Below are positions 9,307 to 16,661 of a DNA stretch of 64,000 nt, piece by piece; the first letter of the stretch is position 1, and the number at the start of each line of letters is the position of its first letter. The position numbers and the translations under genes were made by a program. The stretch is from positions 1,426,001 through 1,490,000 of the forward strand of contig CBIHNF010000001.1 in assembly GCA_966211335.1 (NCBI GenBank). Direction: 5' to 3'. Under the pieces are notes generated by a model, which saw only the letters and a list, made by a program, of their open reading frames with translations, was not told the origin of the DNA and made no database searches. This DNA comes from JAPWJZ01 sp966211335 (GTDB lineage Bacteria > Pseudomonadota > Alphaproteobacteria > Micavibrionales > UBA2020).

Positions 9307-10395
9307 ATGGAATTCATCGAAAACCGGCAGGGAGACAGCGCACTGGCCCTTAAAGGGGACTGGGTCGTTTCCAATAGCGCCGGTATCGAAAAAGACGCCA
9401 GCAAGTTCAAGAACAGCAATGGCCCTGTAACAGTCGATTTTAGCGGCATCAAAAATCTCGACACCGCCGGCGCATGGCTGATCCAGAAATATTTTCCCAA
9501 GGCGGAATTCACGGGCATCTCGGCGCGGCAAAAGGCGCTGATGGATTTCGTGCCGGATGAGCAGCCGCAGAAGCCGAAAAAAGAACAACGTCCTTTCTTC
9601 GTCCGCTTCTTCGACCATATCGGTCATGCCACGGTCTGGATGGCCGATTTCCTTAGCGGTATTTTCATCTTTATGGGCGAGGTTTACACCCGCCTGTTTC
9701 GTAATTTTTTCCAGCCCAGCCACTTCCGCCCCACCGCCATCACGCGGCATATGTATGAAACGGGCGTGCTGGCGCTGCCCATTATTTCACTGCTCGCCTT
9801 TGGTATCAGTATGGTTATTTCCTATCAGGGCGCCAACCAGCTGCAGAAATTCGGCGCGGATATTTACACTATTGACCTCACGGTCGTGTCTCTGCTGCGC
9901 GAAATGGCCGTCCTCGTCACTGCCATCATGGTAGCCGGCCGCTCCGGCTCCGCTTTCGCCGCCGAGATCGGCGTTATGAAGATGCGGGGCGAGGTGGATG
10001 CCCTGCGCACCATGGGCATGGACCCGATAGAAGTACTCGTTGTGCCGCGGCTGATTGCGCTGATGCTGACGCTTCCGGCGCTCGCCTTCGTTGCCGATAT
10101 CGTCGGCCTTGCCGGCGGCAGTTTCATGGCCGTCATGCAGCTGAAGCTGAGCATGGGCCAGTACATCGACCGCGTGCAGTCCATGGCGACGCCGACGATG
10201 TTCTTTATCGGCATGATCAAGGCACCGGTTTTCGCGCTGCTCATCACCGCCGTCTGCACCTATCAGGGCATGAGCGCCAAGGGCTCCGCCGAGGATGTCG
10301 GCAAGCTGACGACACTTGCGGTGGTGCAGTCCATCTTCCTCGTCATCATGGCGGATGCGTTGTTCTCCATTATTTTCGCCAAGGTCGGGCTATGA
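9307..10395 (+). CDS. MlaE-family ABC permease with N-terminal STAS domain
   Basis: A 362-residue inner-membrane permease. Residues about 1-75 form a STAS-like domain (Val-Thr-Val-Asp-Phe-Ser-Gly then Leu-Asp-Thr-Ala-Gly-Ala), the role played by the separate MlaB protein in enterobacteria. From about residue 130 there are five or six hydrophobic helices and the MlaE signatures Gly-Arg-Ser-Gly-Ser-Ala-Phe-Ala-Ala-Glu and Arg-Thr-Met-Gly-Met-Asp-Pro. MlaE works with an MlaF ATPase and an MlaD MCE ring to move phospholipids or other hydrophobic molecules between the membranes. It opens a tight four-gene operon; the next gene overlaps it by four bases. The direction of transport cannot be inferred. 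Confidence 0.92.
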   Translation: MEFIENRQGDSALALKGDWVVSNSAGIEKDASKFKNSNGPVTVDFSGIKNLDTAGAWLIQKYFPKAEFTGISARQKALMDFVPDEQPQKPKKEQRPFFVRFFDHIGHATVWMADFLSGIFIFMGEVYTRLFRNFFQPSHFRPTAITRHMYETGVLALPIISLLAFGISMVISYQGANQLQKFGADIYTIDLTVVSLLREMAVLVTAIMVAGRSGSAFAAEIGVMKMRGEVDALRTMGMDPIEVLVVPRLIALMLTLPALAFVADIVGLAGGSFMAVMQLKLSMGQYIDRVQSMATPTMFFIGMIKAPVFALLITAVCTYQGMSAKGSAEDVGKLTTLAVVQSIFLVIMADALFSIIFAKVGL

Positions 10396-11246
10396 CCGAA
10401 GCGCTCAAAAAATCCGAACCGCAGGTCGCCGAAGGCGGAAACGCTATCGAGGTGAAAGACGTCGTCAATAAATTTGGCGAACAGCTGGTGCACGATCACG
10501 TCAATCTGACACTCAAAAAGGGTGAAATTCTCGGCCTTGTCGGCGGTTCGGGCTCGGGCAAATCGGTTTTATTGCGCACCATGCTCGGCCTGCACAAGCC
10601 GAACGCAGGCCAGGTTCTAGTCGGCGGCCGCGACGTCACGACGATGAGTGAAGCCGAAAAGAAGGACATGGCGAAAACCTGGGGTGTTGCCTTTCAGGAG
10701 GGCGCGCTTTTCTCCGGCCTGTCGGTCATCGACAATATCGGGCTCCCCTTGCGGGAACATACGAGCCTTTCGCAAAAGGATATCGATAGCCTTGCATTGT
10801 TCAAGCTCGGCATTGTCGGGCTGAAGCCGGAAGCTGCGACCAAGGCGCCGTCGGAACTGTCGGGCGGTATGGTGCGCCGTGCAGGTCTTGCCCGCGCCTT
10901 GGCGCTGGACCCTTCTATCCTGTTCCTTGATGAGCCGACCAGCGGACTCGACCCCATCGCCGCCGCGCAATTTGACGAACTTATTCTTGAATTGCGGCGC
11001 GTGCTGGAACTCAGTGTCCTCATCATCACCCATGACCTCGATACACTCGTCAAGGTCTGCGACCGTATCGCCATGCTGGTGAAAAAGAAAGTCATCGTCG
11101 GCACGCTGGAAGAAATGATGGCGAACGAAACGCCGGAAGTGAAGGAATATTTCCGCGGCCCCCGCATGCGTGCGGTCGAACAGGAGCCGAAAGAAAACAA
11201 TGACAAAAAAGCCGAACCCGTGAAAGAGACAGAGGCGCAAGCATAA
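10392..11246 (+). CDS. MlaF-type ABC transporter ATP-binding protein
   Basis: The 284-residue protein has a complete ATPase set: Walker A Gly-Gly-Ser-Gly-Ser-Gly-Lys-Ser at residues 51-58, a Q-loop in Ala-Phe-Gln-Glu-Gly, the signature Leu-Ser-Gly-Gly-Met, Walker B Ile-Leu-Phe-Leu-Asp-Glu-Pro followed by Thr-Ser-Gly-Leu-Asp-Pro, and the switch histidine in Ile-Thr-His-Asp. The LSGGM variant of the signature is typical of the MlaF/Ttg2A group. The C-terminal 30 residues are Lys/Glu-rich and unlike the family core. Its ATG overlaps the permease stop (ATGA) and its TAA shares a base with the next start. It powers the lipid transporter encoded by this operon. Confidence 0.93.
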   Translation: MTEALKKSEPQVAEGGNAIEVKDVVNKFGEQLVHDHVNLTLKKGEILGLVGGSGSGKSVLLRTMLGLHKPNAGQVLVGGRDVTTMSEAEKKDMAKTWGVAFQEGALFSGLSVIDNIGLPLREHTSLSQKDIDSLALFKLGIVGLKPEAATKAPSELSGGMVRRAGLARALALDPSILFLDEPTSGLDPIAAAQFDELILELRRVLELSVLIITHDLDTLVKVCDRIAMLVKKKVIVGTLEEMMANETPEVKEYFRGPRMRAVEQEPKENNDKKAEPVKETEAQA

Positions 11247-12142
11247 TGGAAAAATCAGCACCCTATTTTATCGTCGGGTTATTTATGACGGTGGTGGTCT
11301 TCGCCTTCGTCGGCTTCCTCATCTGGCTGGCAGGGCCGAATGACAAAAAGAATTTCAAGTTCTATACCGTCGAATTCCACGATTCTGTCGCAGGACTGGA
11401 GGGCGGATCGGAAGTGCAATACCTCGGCGTCAAGGTCGGCAAGGTCATGAAGATCCGCCTGTCGCCAACGGATACGACGCTCATCTCAGTCGATATTGGC
11501 GTCGACAAGAAAACACCGGTAAAGGCGCATACGAAAGTCGCGCTTGAATCGCAAGGCATCACCGGCCTTGTGCGGCTAGAGCTGACGACTGCTATGGACG
11601 ATCATGACGAACCGCCAAAACCAGACGACGCACAATACCCTGTGCTGCAAGGGCAGGGCTCGAAACTTTACAAAGCGCTCGACGACATCCCTGACATTAC
11701 GGCGCAGGTGTCGGAAATCACCAAGAAGCTGAACGCCGCGCTGGATGATAAGACCATGGCATCGCTGCAGCAAACGGCCGCCAACGTCGCGCATATGTCG
11801 CAGGACCTCAATGGCTTACTAAGCCCCGCCAATATCGCGAGCACATCGCAAATTCTCAACAACCTCTCCATTTCATCGGCGCAGGTGCCGCAGATGGTTG
11901 ATCACCTGCGCAAAACTGCCGACCAGATGGATGCGGCAGCCAGCAGCCTCAATGGCGTCATCAACCGCAACAAGGGTAACATCGACCGCTTCGCTTCAGA
12001 TGGATTAACGCAGTTTTCCTCGGCGACGCGTGAAGTCAAAGGCACAGCCGCCAGCGTACGTCATTTGGCGGACAAGCTGACGCAGAACCCGAGCCAGGTC
12101 ATTTATCAGCCGAAATCAACCGGCGTGGAGATTCCGAAATGA
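11246..12142 (+). CDS. MlaD/MCE-domain periplasmic lipid-transport subunit
   Basis: A 298-residue protein anchored by one N-terminal transmembrane helix (about residues 7-29). The MCE domain follows at about residues 38-115, with the characteristic Val-Ala-Gly-Leu-Glu-Gly-Gly-Ser-Glu-Val and Gly-Val-Lys-Val-Gly-Lys-Val motifs. The remaining 180 residues are helical with heptad-like patterns, probably a periplasmic coiled stalk. MCE proteins form hexameric rings that conduct or ferry lipids across the periplasm. The start codon overlaps the ATPase stop as TAATG. It is longer than enterobacterial MlaD (about 180 residues) and closer to alphaproteobacterial and Ttg2C-like proteins. Confidence 0.92.
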   Translation: MEKSAPYFIVGLFMTVVVFAFVGFLIWLAGPNDKKNFKFYTVEFHDSVAGLEGGSEVQYLGVKVGKVMKIRLSPTDTTLISVDIGVDKKTPVKAHTKVALESQGITGLVRLELTTAMDDHDEPPKPDDAQYPVLQGQGSKLYKALDDIPDITAQVSEITKKLNAALDDKTMASLQQTAANVAHMSQDLNGLLSPANIASTSQILNNLSISSAQVPQMVDHLRKTADQMDAAASSLNGVINRNKGNIDRFASDGLTQFSSATREVKGTAASVRHLADKLTQNPSQVIYQPKSTGVEIPK

Positions 12143-12756
12143 AAAAACTTATTGTTCTTGCCCTCGCGTTTAGCCTCGCCGGCTGCTCCGCCCTGAAATC
12201 TGCTGCGCCGCCGCCGACAACCTATGCACTGCATGCGACTGCGGCGGAAGCTGCAGAACCGTCAATGGCGCGGCCAGTCATGCTGCTGCCCGAACCCGAA
12301 GTGCCCGCGGGTTTCGATACAGATCGTATCGCGCTTTATATGGACGGCGGCCGCCGCATGGATTTTTATGCCGGTGCACAATGGCCCGACCATCTGGCAA
12401 AAGTGCTGCAGGGCGTATTGCTGCAAACGGCAGCTGCAGAAACTTCATTTGCGGCCGTTTCGCCAGATACTCCGGCCAAGGCGAGCTACCGCCTGCAGGT
12501 GCGCGCGCTGGATTTTGAACCCGTTTATGCTGCCGGCCCCGCGACTTCGCCAGACCTGAAGGTCACGCTTAATTTCCGGCTATTGTCGCTGGATACGGAC
12601 AAGATCATCATGGATATGACCTATCCTGAAACGGCTACGGCCAGCGCCAATACGCAGTCGGCCGTTGTCTCGGGGCTGGAGGCCTTGCTGCAGCAGGCGG
12701 TGTCGAAGGGCTATGCGGATGTTGCGGATGCGCTACCGAAACACAAAAAACGCTAG
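12139..12756 (+). CDS. ABC-type transport auxiliary lipoprotein (PqiC/DUF330-like)
   Basis: A 205-residue outer-membrane or periplasmic lipoprotein. The lipobox Leu-Ala-Gly-Cys puts the lipidated cysteine at residue 16. The mature region has the Tyr-Ala-Leu opening and the Asp-Arg-Ile-Ala-Leu-Tyr-Met motif seen in lipoproteins that close MCE operons. These proteins are thought to dock the MCE assembly at the outer membrane, taking the place of MlaA/MlaC. It overlaps the MCE gene by four bases. Its TAG stop shares the tetranucleotide CTAG (12753-12756) with the stop of the convergent ligD ligase-polymerase frame, and no terminator separates them. Confidence 0.85.
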   Translation: MKKLIVLALAFSLAGCSALKSAAPPPTTYALHATAAEAAEPSMARPVMLLPEPEVPAGFDTDRIALYMDGGRRMDFYAGAQWPDHLAKVLQGVLLQTAAAETSFAAVSPDTPAKASYRLQVRALDFEPVYAAGPATSPDLKVTLNFRLLSLDTDKIIMDMTYPETATASANTQSAVVSGLEALLQQAVSKGYADVADALPKHKKR

Positions 12757-14606
12757 GATAGCTTCGGCAGTCGCTGCATCAGCTTGTAGCGTTCATCTGC
12801 GCCCGGCTTCAATTTTTTGAGGCGGGCGAGGGTGTTTTCCAGCGTGAATTCATGCGCGGATTTCAGTTTTTTCAATTCCGCCCATTGCAACGGAACGGCC
12901 ACCGGGGCGCCCGGCCTCGCGCGGACGGCATAATCGGCAATCGCGCTGGCGGTGTAGTTGTTGCGGAAGTAATCGATGAATATTTTGCCGTGGCGTTTCG
13001 CCTTGCTCATTGTGGCGATATAAGCTTCCGGCACATCGCCCACCATCTGGTGCGACAGTTTTTCCGAGAAGGCGCGCACATCTTCCCAGCTGTCCTTGCC
13101 CGCCAATGGCACGGTCACATGTAGACCCTTGCCGCCGGTGCATTTAACGAAGCTTTCAAGACCCAGCTTCTTCAGCCTTTTACGCAAGTCCAGCGCACCC
13201 AGCTTTACGGCGTCGAATGGAACAGCCTCGTCGGGGTCCAGATCAAAAACCATGTAATCGGGATGCTTGATGTTATCAACCGACGAACCCCAAGGGTGGA
13301 TTTCAATGACGCCCATCTGCGCAAGAAAGACGATGCCTTTGGCATCCTCTACATACAGGTACTCATGGTCTTTGCCGCCATGCTCCAGCGGGAAAGGCTT
13401 GATATGCTTTTTCATGTGGTCGTCGGGGTTGCGCTGGAAAAAGCACTGCTTTCCCGCGCCGCCGGGGCAGCGGAGCAGAGAGATGGGGTGCTTCTTCATC
13501 TGCGCCAGCATAAAAGGCGCTGCAGCGGCATAATACTCGGCAAGCTCAATTTTTGTGACGTGTTCGGGTACAAAGACTTCGCGCTCCGGGTGAGTAATAG
13601 TCACGCCGAGTACCTCGGCATAGGTGCTGTTTTTCGTTGTTGCTCCTGCAGCTTTATGCGCCACTGGCTTTTTTGTAGCCTTTTCGGCTTTCACGGCTTG
13701 TTTGACGGGCATCGGCTTTTCCTTTTTGACCTCATCGGGCTGTTTATCCATCCGCAATCCTTCGAACGACGGGTGGCGCAAGCCGCCCTTGTTGGTCCAT
13801 TCGGTAAAGCTCACTTCGCAAAGATATTTCGGCTTCACCCAGATGGCATCGCGCATCGCGTCGCGCGGCGTATCCATCGGCGGATGATCGCCGGCAATCG
13901 GTTTCAGCATTTTCAGCATCTGCTCTGCCATTTTATAGTCGAATCCAGTGCCGACTTTGCTGGCGTACGTCAGCTTTCCGCGTTCCATATAACCGATGTG
14001 CAGCGCACCAAGCGCGCGGTTTCCCCGCCGCGGCGGTGTGTAGCCGACAATCACAAATTCCTGCCGCTTGATGCATTTTGACTTCAGCCACGATTTGCTG
14101 CGGCCGGGCTCATAGGCGGCATTGCGGTCCTTGGAAATCAGCCCTTCGAGGCCGAGCTTGCAGGCTTTGGAAAGAACCGCTTCACCTTTCGATAAGTGAT
14201 CGCTGTAGTGGATAGCGCTACGGTTCGGTAATTTTGCCAGCAACGCTTTCAATTTTTCCTTTCGCAGGTAAAGCGGTTCGCTGGAGATATCCGCGCCGTT
14301 CAGGTGGAGAAGGTCAAACAGGTATATTTCAATTGCGGAAGTATCTCCCCCGTCGCCAAGCGCTGCCTGCAGGGACTGAAAGTTGGAGCGTCCTTGCGCA
14401 TCGAGAATGACAGCTTCACCGTCAAAAACCGCTTCGGTAACACCTAAAGCCTCAAGCGCTTTGACGATGCCGGGGAATTTATCTGTCCATTCCTTGCCGT
14501 TGCGGGAGATCAGCTTTGCTTCGCCGTTGGAGACGAAGCAAAGCATACGATAGCCGTCAAATTTAATCTCATGCAGCCAGTCGTCGCCAGCCGGAGTCGT
14601 TGTCAC
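12753..14606 (-). CDS. ligD: LigD ligase and polymerase domains (second frame of a split ligD)
   Basis: This 617-codon segment carries the NHEJ ATP ligase, with the adenylation motif Glu-Ile-Lys-Phe-Asp-Gly-Tyr-Arg giving the nucleophilic lysine only 15 residues from the first possible start (GTG 14606). An OB region follows, then from about residue 330 the primase-like polymerase with the metal pair in Phe-Asp-Leu-Asp-Pro. The domain order PE-ligase-polymerase matches Pseudomonas LigD. The GTG has no Shine-Dalgarno site, and the conserved lead-in Pro-Asp-Val-Gln-Leu-Ala-Thr-Leu lies just upstream in the same frame, which stays open into the phosphoesterase gene. It is therefore probably not an independent gene but the -1-frame continuation of the gene at 15379. 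An indel or sequencing error is the alternative. Confidence 0.88.
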   Translation of the reverse strand: MTTTPAGDDWLHEIKFDGYRMLCFVSNGEAKLISRNGKEWTDKFPGIVKALEALGVTEAVFDGEAVILDAQGRSNFQSLQAALGDGGDTSAIEIYLFDLLHLNGADISSEPLYLRKEKLKALLAKLPNRSAIHYSDHLSKGEAVLSKACKLGLEGLISKDRNAAYEPGRSKSWLKSKCIKRQEFVIVGYTPPRRGNRALGALHIGYMERGKLTYASKVGTGFDYKMAEQMLKMLKPIAGDHPPMDTPRDAMRDAIWVKPKYLCEVSFTEWTNKGGLRHPSFEGLRMDKQPDEVKKEKPMPVKQAVKAEKATKKPVAHKAAGATTKNSTYAEVLGVTITHPEREVFVPEHVTKIELAEYYAAAAPFMLAQMKKHPISLLRCPGGAGKQCFFQRNPDDHMKKHIKPFPLEHGGKDHEYLYVEDAKGIVFLAQMGVIEIHPWGSSVDNIKHPDYMVFDLDPDEAVPFDAVKLGALDLRKRLKKLGLESFVKCTGGKGLHVTVPLAGKDSWEDVRAFSEKLSHQMVGDVPEAYIATMSKAKRHGKIFIDYFRNNYTASAIADYAVRARPGAPVAVPLQWAELKKLKSAHEFTLENTLARLKKLKPGADERYKLMQRLPKLS

Positions 14607-14615
14607 GAGGGTCGC

Positions 14616-14684
14616 AAGCTGGACATCCGGGTACTTGCGCCGCAGGCTTGCTATGCCTGCGGCTTTTTCCTTGCCAGCTTTTTT
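14616..14684 (-). other. Candidate -1 programmed frameshift site joining the two ligD frames
   Basis: Read on the minus strand, the heptamer A AAA AAG occupies 14684-14678 and is in phase with the phosphoesterase frame (Ala-Lys-Lys codons). A slip of -1 there enters exactly the ligase frame, which is open. Fourteen bases later comes a perfect 9-bp hairpin, arms 14663-14655 and 14647-14639 with a 7-base loop. The zero-frame TAG stop at 14653-14651 is in that loop. A 7-bp outer pairing (14680-14674 with 14622-14616) could enclose it. The 14-base spacer is longer than the usual 5-9. On the plus strand the same hairpin is followed by five T residues and could be an intrinsic terminator for antisense transcripts. 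Confidence 0.5.
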
Positions 14685-15379
14685 GCGGCGGCCTTGCCGG
14701 CCAGCGCCCTTTTCTTTGCCGGTTTTTTCGAAACGATCACCGCAGCGGGAATTTTCTTTTTCACCTTCTTCTCCTCTATTGCCTTGCCGCGCCAGACCGT
14801 GGTGCCTTCGGCAATTTCTTCCATCTTGCGGCCTGTCTTGATGGAGGTTGAATTTTTATCGAGAAATTTTTCAGCGGTCGCGCCCGTCTTGGCAAATTCA
14901 TCCTTCTCTTTAATCAGCAGCCAGGCTTCCTGCTTTTCGCCGTCGCGAGGCTTCATGCGGACGAGGGCGTAATGACCTTTAACACGCTCCCCATGCATGA
15001 TGAATTTCATGTGGCCCTCTTTGAGGCCTTTATGTGGGTCGGTCACGGGCTCCCATGTGCCTCGATCCCAGAGCATGACCGTGCCGCCGCCATATTCGCC
15101 CTTTGGAATCGTGCCTTCAAAGTCGCCGTAATCCAGCGGGTGATCCTCGACATGTATCGCAAGCCTGCGGTCGGAGGTGGAAATGCTGGGGCCTTTGGTG
15201 ACTGCCCAGCTTTTTAACACGCCATCGAGTTCGAGACGGAAATCGTAGTGCAGGCGCGTGGCTTCATGCTTCTGGATGCAGAAGCTCCAGCCCTGCTTTT
15301 TGCCGTTGATTTTCTTCGGCGCGGGCTCGGAGGTGACATTGAAGTCGCGTTTTTCGCGGTAACGGGTCAGGCTGTCCAT
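14651..15379 (-). CDS. ligD: LigD 3-prime phosphoesterase domain (first frame of a split ligD)
   Basis: A 242-residue protein made of the LigD phosphoesterase module: His-Tyr-Asp-Phe-Arg-Leu-Glu near residue 44, Trp-Ala-Val-Thr-Lys-Gly-Pro, then the Asp-Tyr-Gly-Asp-Phe-Glu-Gly and Gly-Glu-Tyr-Gly-Gly-Gly motifs. In known LigD proteins this module resects 3-prime ribonucleotides and phosphates at broken ends. The last 60 residues are a Lys/Ala-rich linker like the one that normally joins the phosphoesterase to the ligase, but the frame ends with TAG at 14653. Frameshifting at Lys233-Lys234 would give a fusion of about 875 residues, a normal LigD length. The start lies three bases after the ku stop codon, so ku and ligD form an operon. 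Confidence 0.9.
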   Translation of the reverse strand: MDSLTRYREKRDFNVTSEPAPKKINGKKQGWSFCIQKHEATRLHYDFRLELDGVLKSWAVTKGPSISTSDRRLAIHVEDHPLDYGDFEGTIPKGEYGGGTVMLWDRGTWEPVTDPHKGLKEGHMKFIMHGERVKGHYALVRMKPRDGEKQEAWLLIKEKDEFAKTGATAEKFLDKNSTSIKTGRKMEEIAEGTTVWRGKAIEEKKVKKKIPAAVIVSKKPAKKRALAGKAAAKKLARKKPQA

Positions 15380-15382
15380 GGC

Positions 15383-16237
15383 TTATCCTGCTTTGCGTTT
15401 TTTCTTTATGGGTTTGGCGGTTGATTTCTTTGAAGCCTTTTTGGGCGGCTTCCGTGCGCTGTCCTCACCCAGGCTGCGTTTCAGCGCGTCCATGATGTTG
15501 ATGACTTTGCCGGGTTCGCGCGCTGGCGCTTTCAGCTTCGGCTTGCGGTCGTGCAGCTTGGCATTTACGATTTCAAGCAATCCTTCCTGATAACTGTCTT
15601 TGAAGGAAGCGGGATCGAAGGCACCCGATTTTTTCTTGATCAGTTCTTCGGCAAGCTCGACCTGCTCTTTGCTGACTTTTTTGGCATCGGGGATATCGTC
15701 GAAATATTCGCTCTGCTTGCGGATTTCGCGGTTGTAGCGCAGCGTTTCCAAAATCATGCCTTTGCCGCAAGGCTTGATGGCGGCGATGCGTTCGCGCTGC
15801 GCCATAGTAATTTGGCCAAGAGCGACTTTTTTTGAGGCACGCAGTGCGTCGCGGATGGTAATGAAGGCTTCTTGCGCGACTTTTCCTTCCGGCGCCATAA
15901 AATAAGGCCGGTCGAAATAAATGGGGTCGATATCGTCGAGGTCGGCAAACTGGACCAGATCGATCGTATGTTCGCTCTGTGCCTGCAGCGCCTTCAGCTC
16001 ATCATCCTCAATCGGTACATACTGGCCTTTTTCATACTCGTAACCTTTGACGATATCTTTAGGCGGTACGACCTTCTGGTCGTCAGTGATGTTCTGGTAG
16101 TGGATGCGCTCCCCGGTGCTGCGGCGGATTTTATGCAGCATGATTTTTTCGGCATCGGTGATGGCGGGGTAGAGGCGTACGGGGAAAGTGATGAGGGAGA
16201 GCCTGACATGCCCGTCCCAATATGCGCGTCCTGCCAT
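15383..16237 (-). CDS. ku: Ku DNA end-binding protein
   Basis: This 284-residue protein is a bacterial Ku. It begins Met-Ala-Gly-Arg-Ala-Tyr-Trp and continues with the ring-core motifs Leu-Ile-Thr-Phe-Pro-Val, Ile-His-Tyr-Gln-Asn, Asp-Ile-Val-Lys-Gly-Tyr-Glu-Tyr and a central Pro-Ile-Tyr-Phe-Asp-Arg-Pro-Tyr. The C-terminal 50 residues are Lys-rich, as in Ku proteins that use a basic tail to thread on DNA and recruit LigD. Homodimeric Ku encircles broken ends and stimulates LigD in non-homologous end joining. It is immediately upstream of the LigD phosphoesterase on the same strand with a three-base gap. Confidence 0.95.
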   Translation of the reverse strand: MAGRAYWDGHVRLSLITFPVRLYPAITDAEKIMLHKIRRSTGERIHYQNITDDQKVVPPKDIVKGYEYEKGQYVPIEDDELKALQAQSEHTIDLVQFADLDDIDPIYFDRPYFMAPEGKVAQEAFITIRDALRASKKVALGQITMAQRERIAAIKPCGKGMILETLRYNREIRKQSEYFDDIPDAKKVSKEQVELAEELIKKKSGAFDPASFKDSYQEGLLEIVNAKLHDRKPKLKAPAREPGKVINIMDALKRSLGEDSARKPPKKASKKSTAKPIKKKRKAG

Positions 16238-16301
16238 GAAATCCTCCTGCTGAAATTCGCCACTAGGACGAACGGCGGGGAGGGGGCAGCGGTTCCCAAA
16301 A

Positions 16302-16661
16302 TCAGGGGACGGGCGGCTTGCCCTGTAAATCCATGGGATAGGGCTTTATTTCCGGATGGCTGTTCAAGAGCGCAAGAATAAGCTCCGACTTGGCATCATT
16401 CAGCTCGACTTCAATCACCCGGATGTTCTCGAATGCAGTTTTAACACGCGCCTCACCCTTAAACGGGGAGCCGTCGATCATACGGCCGAGCTCCCGCGCC
16501 ACGCGCTTCGTCTGGTCGGCGGCGTTCTTCAGCATCGCGCCGCGCCAGGCATTCACCAGCTTCAACCGCTCCAGCGCCGGCAGGTCTTCCGGCAGGCGCG
16601 GCGGTGTGACGTGGTTCTTGTCCGGCGTCACTTTCAGAAGATAGCTGGTGCGGTTTTCCAT
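16302..16661 (-). CDS. Hypothetical protein, 119 residues
   Basis: No family is recognised. The protein is cytoplasmic in appearance (no signal peptide), helical, with a Trp-Arg-Gly-Ala-Met-Leu motif near residue 40, many Arg/Lys residues in its middle, and a proline-rich end. The start codon overlaps the stop of the preceding hydrolase-like gene as TAATG, so the two are translationally coupled and probably act together. It lies upstream of ku on the same strand with a 64-base gap. Coupling makes it a likely real gene; no function is proposed. Confidence 0.65.
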   Translation of the reverse strand: MENRTSYLLKVTPDKNHVTPPRLPEDLPALERLKLVNAWRGAMLKNAADQTKRVARELGRMIDGSPFKGEARVKTAFENIRVIEVELNDAKSELILALLNSHPEIKPYPMDLQGKPPVP

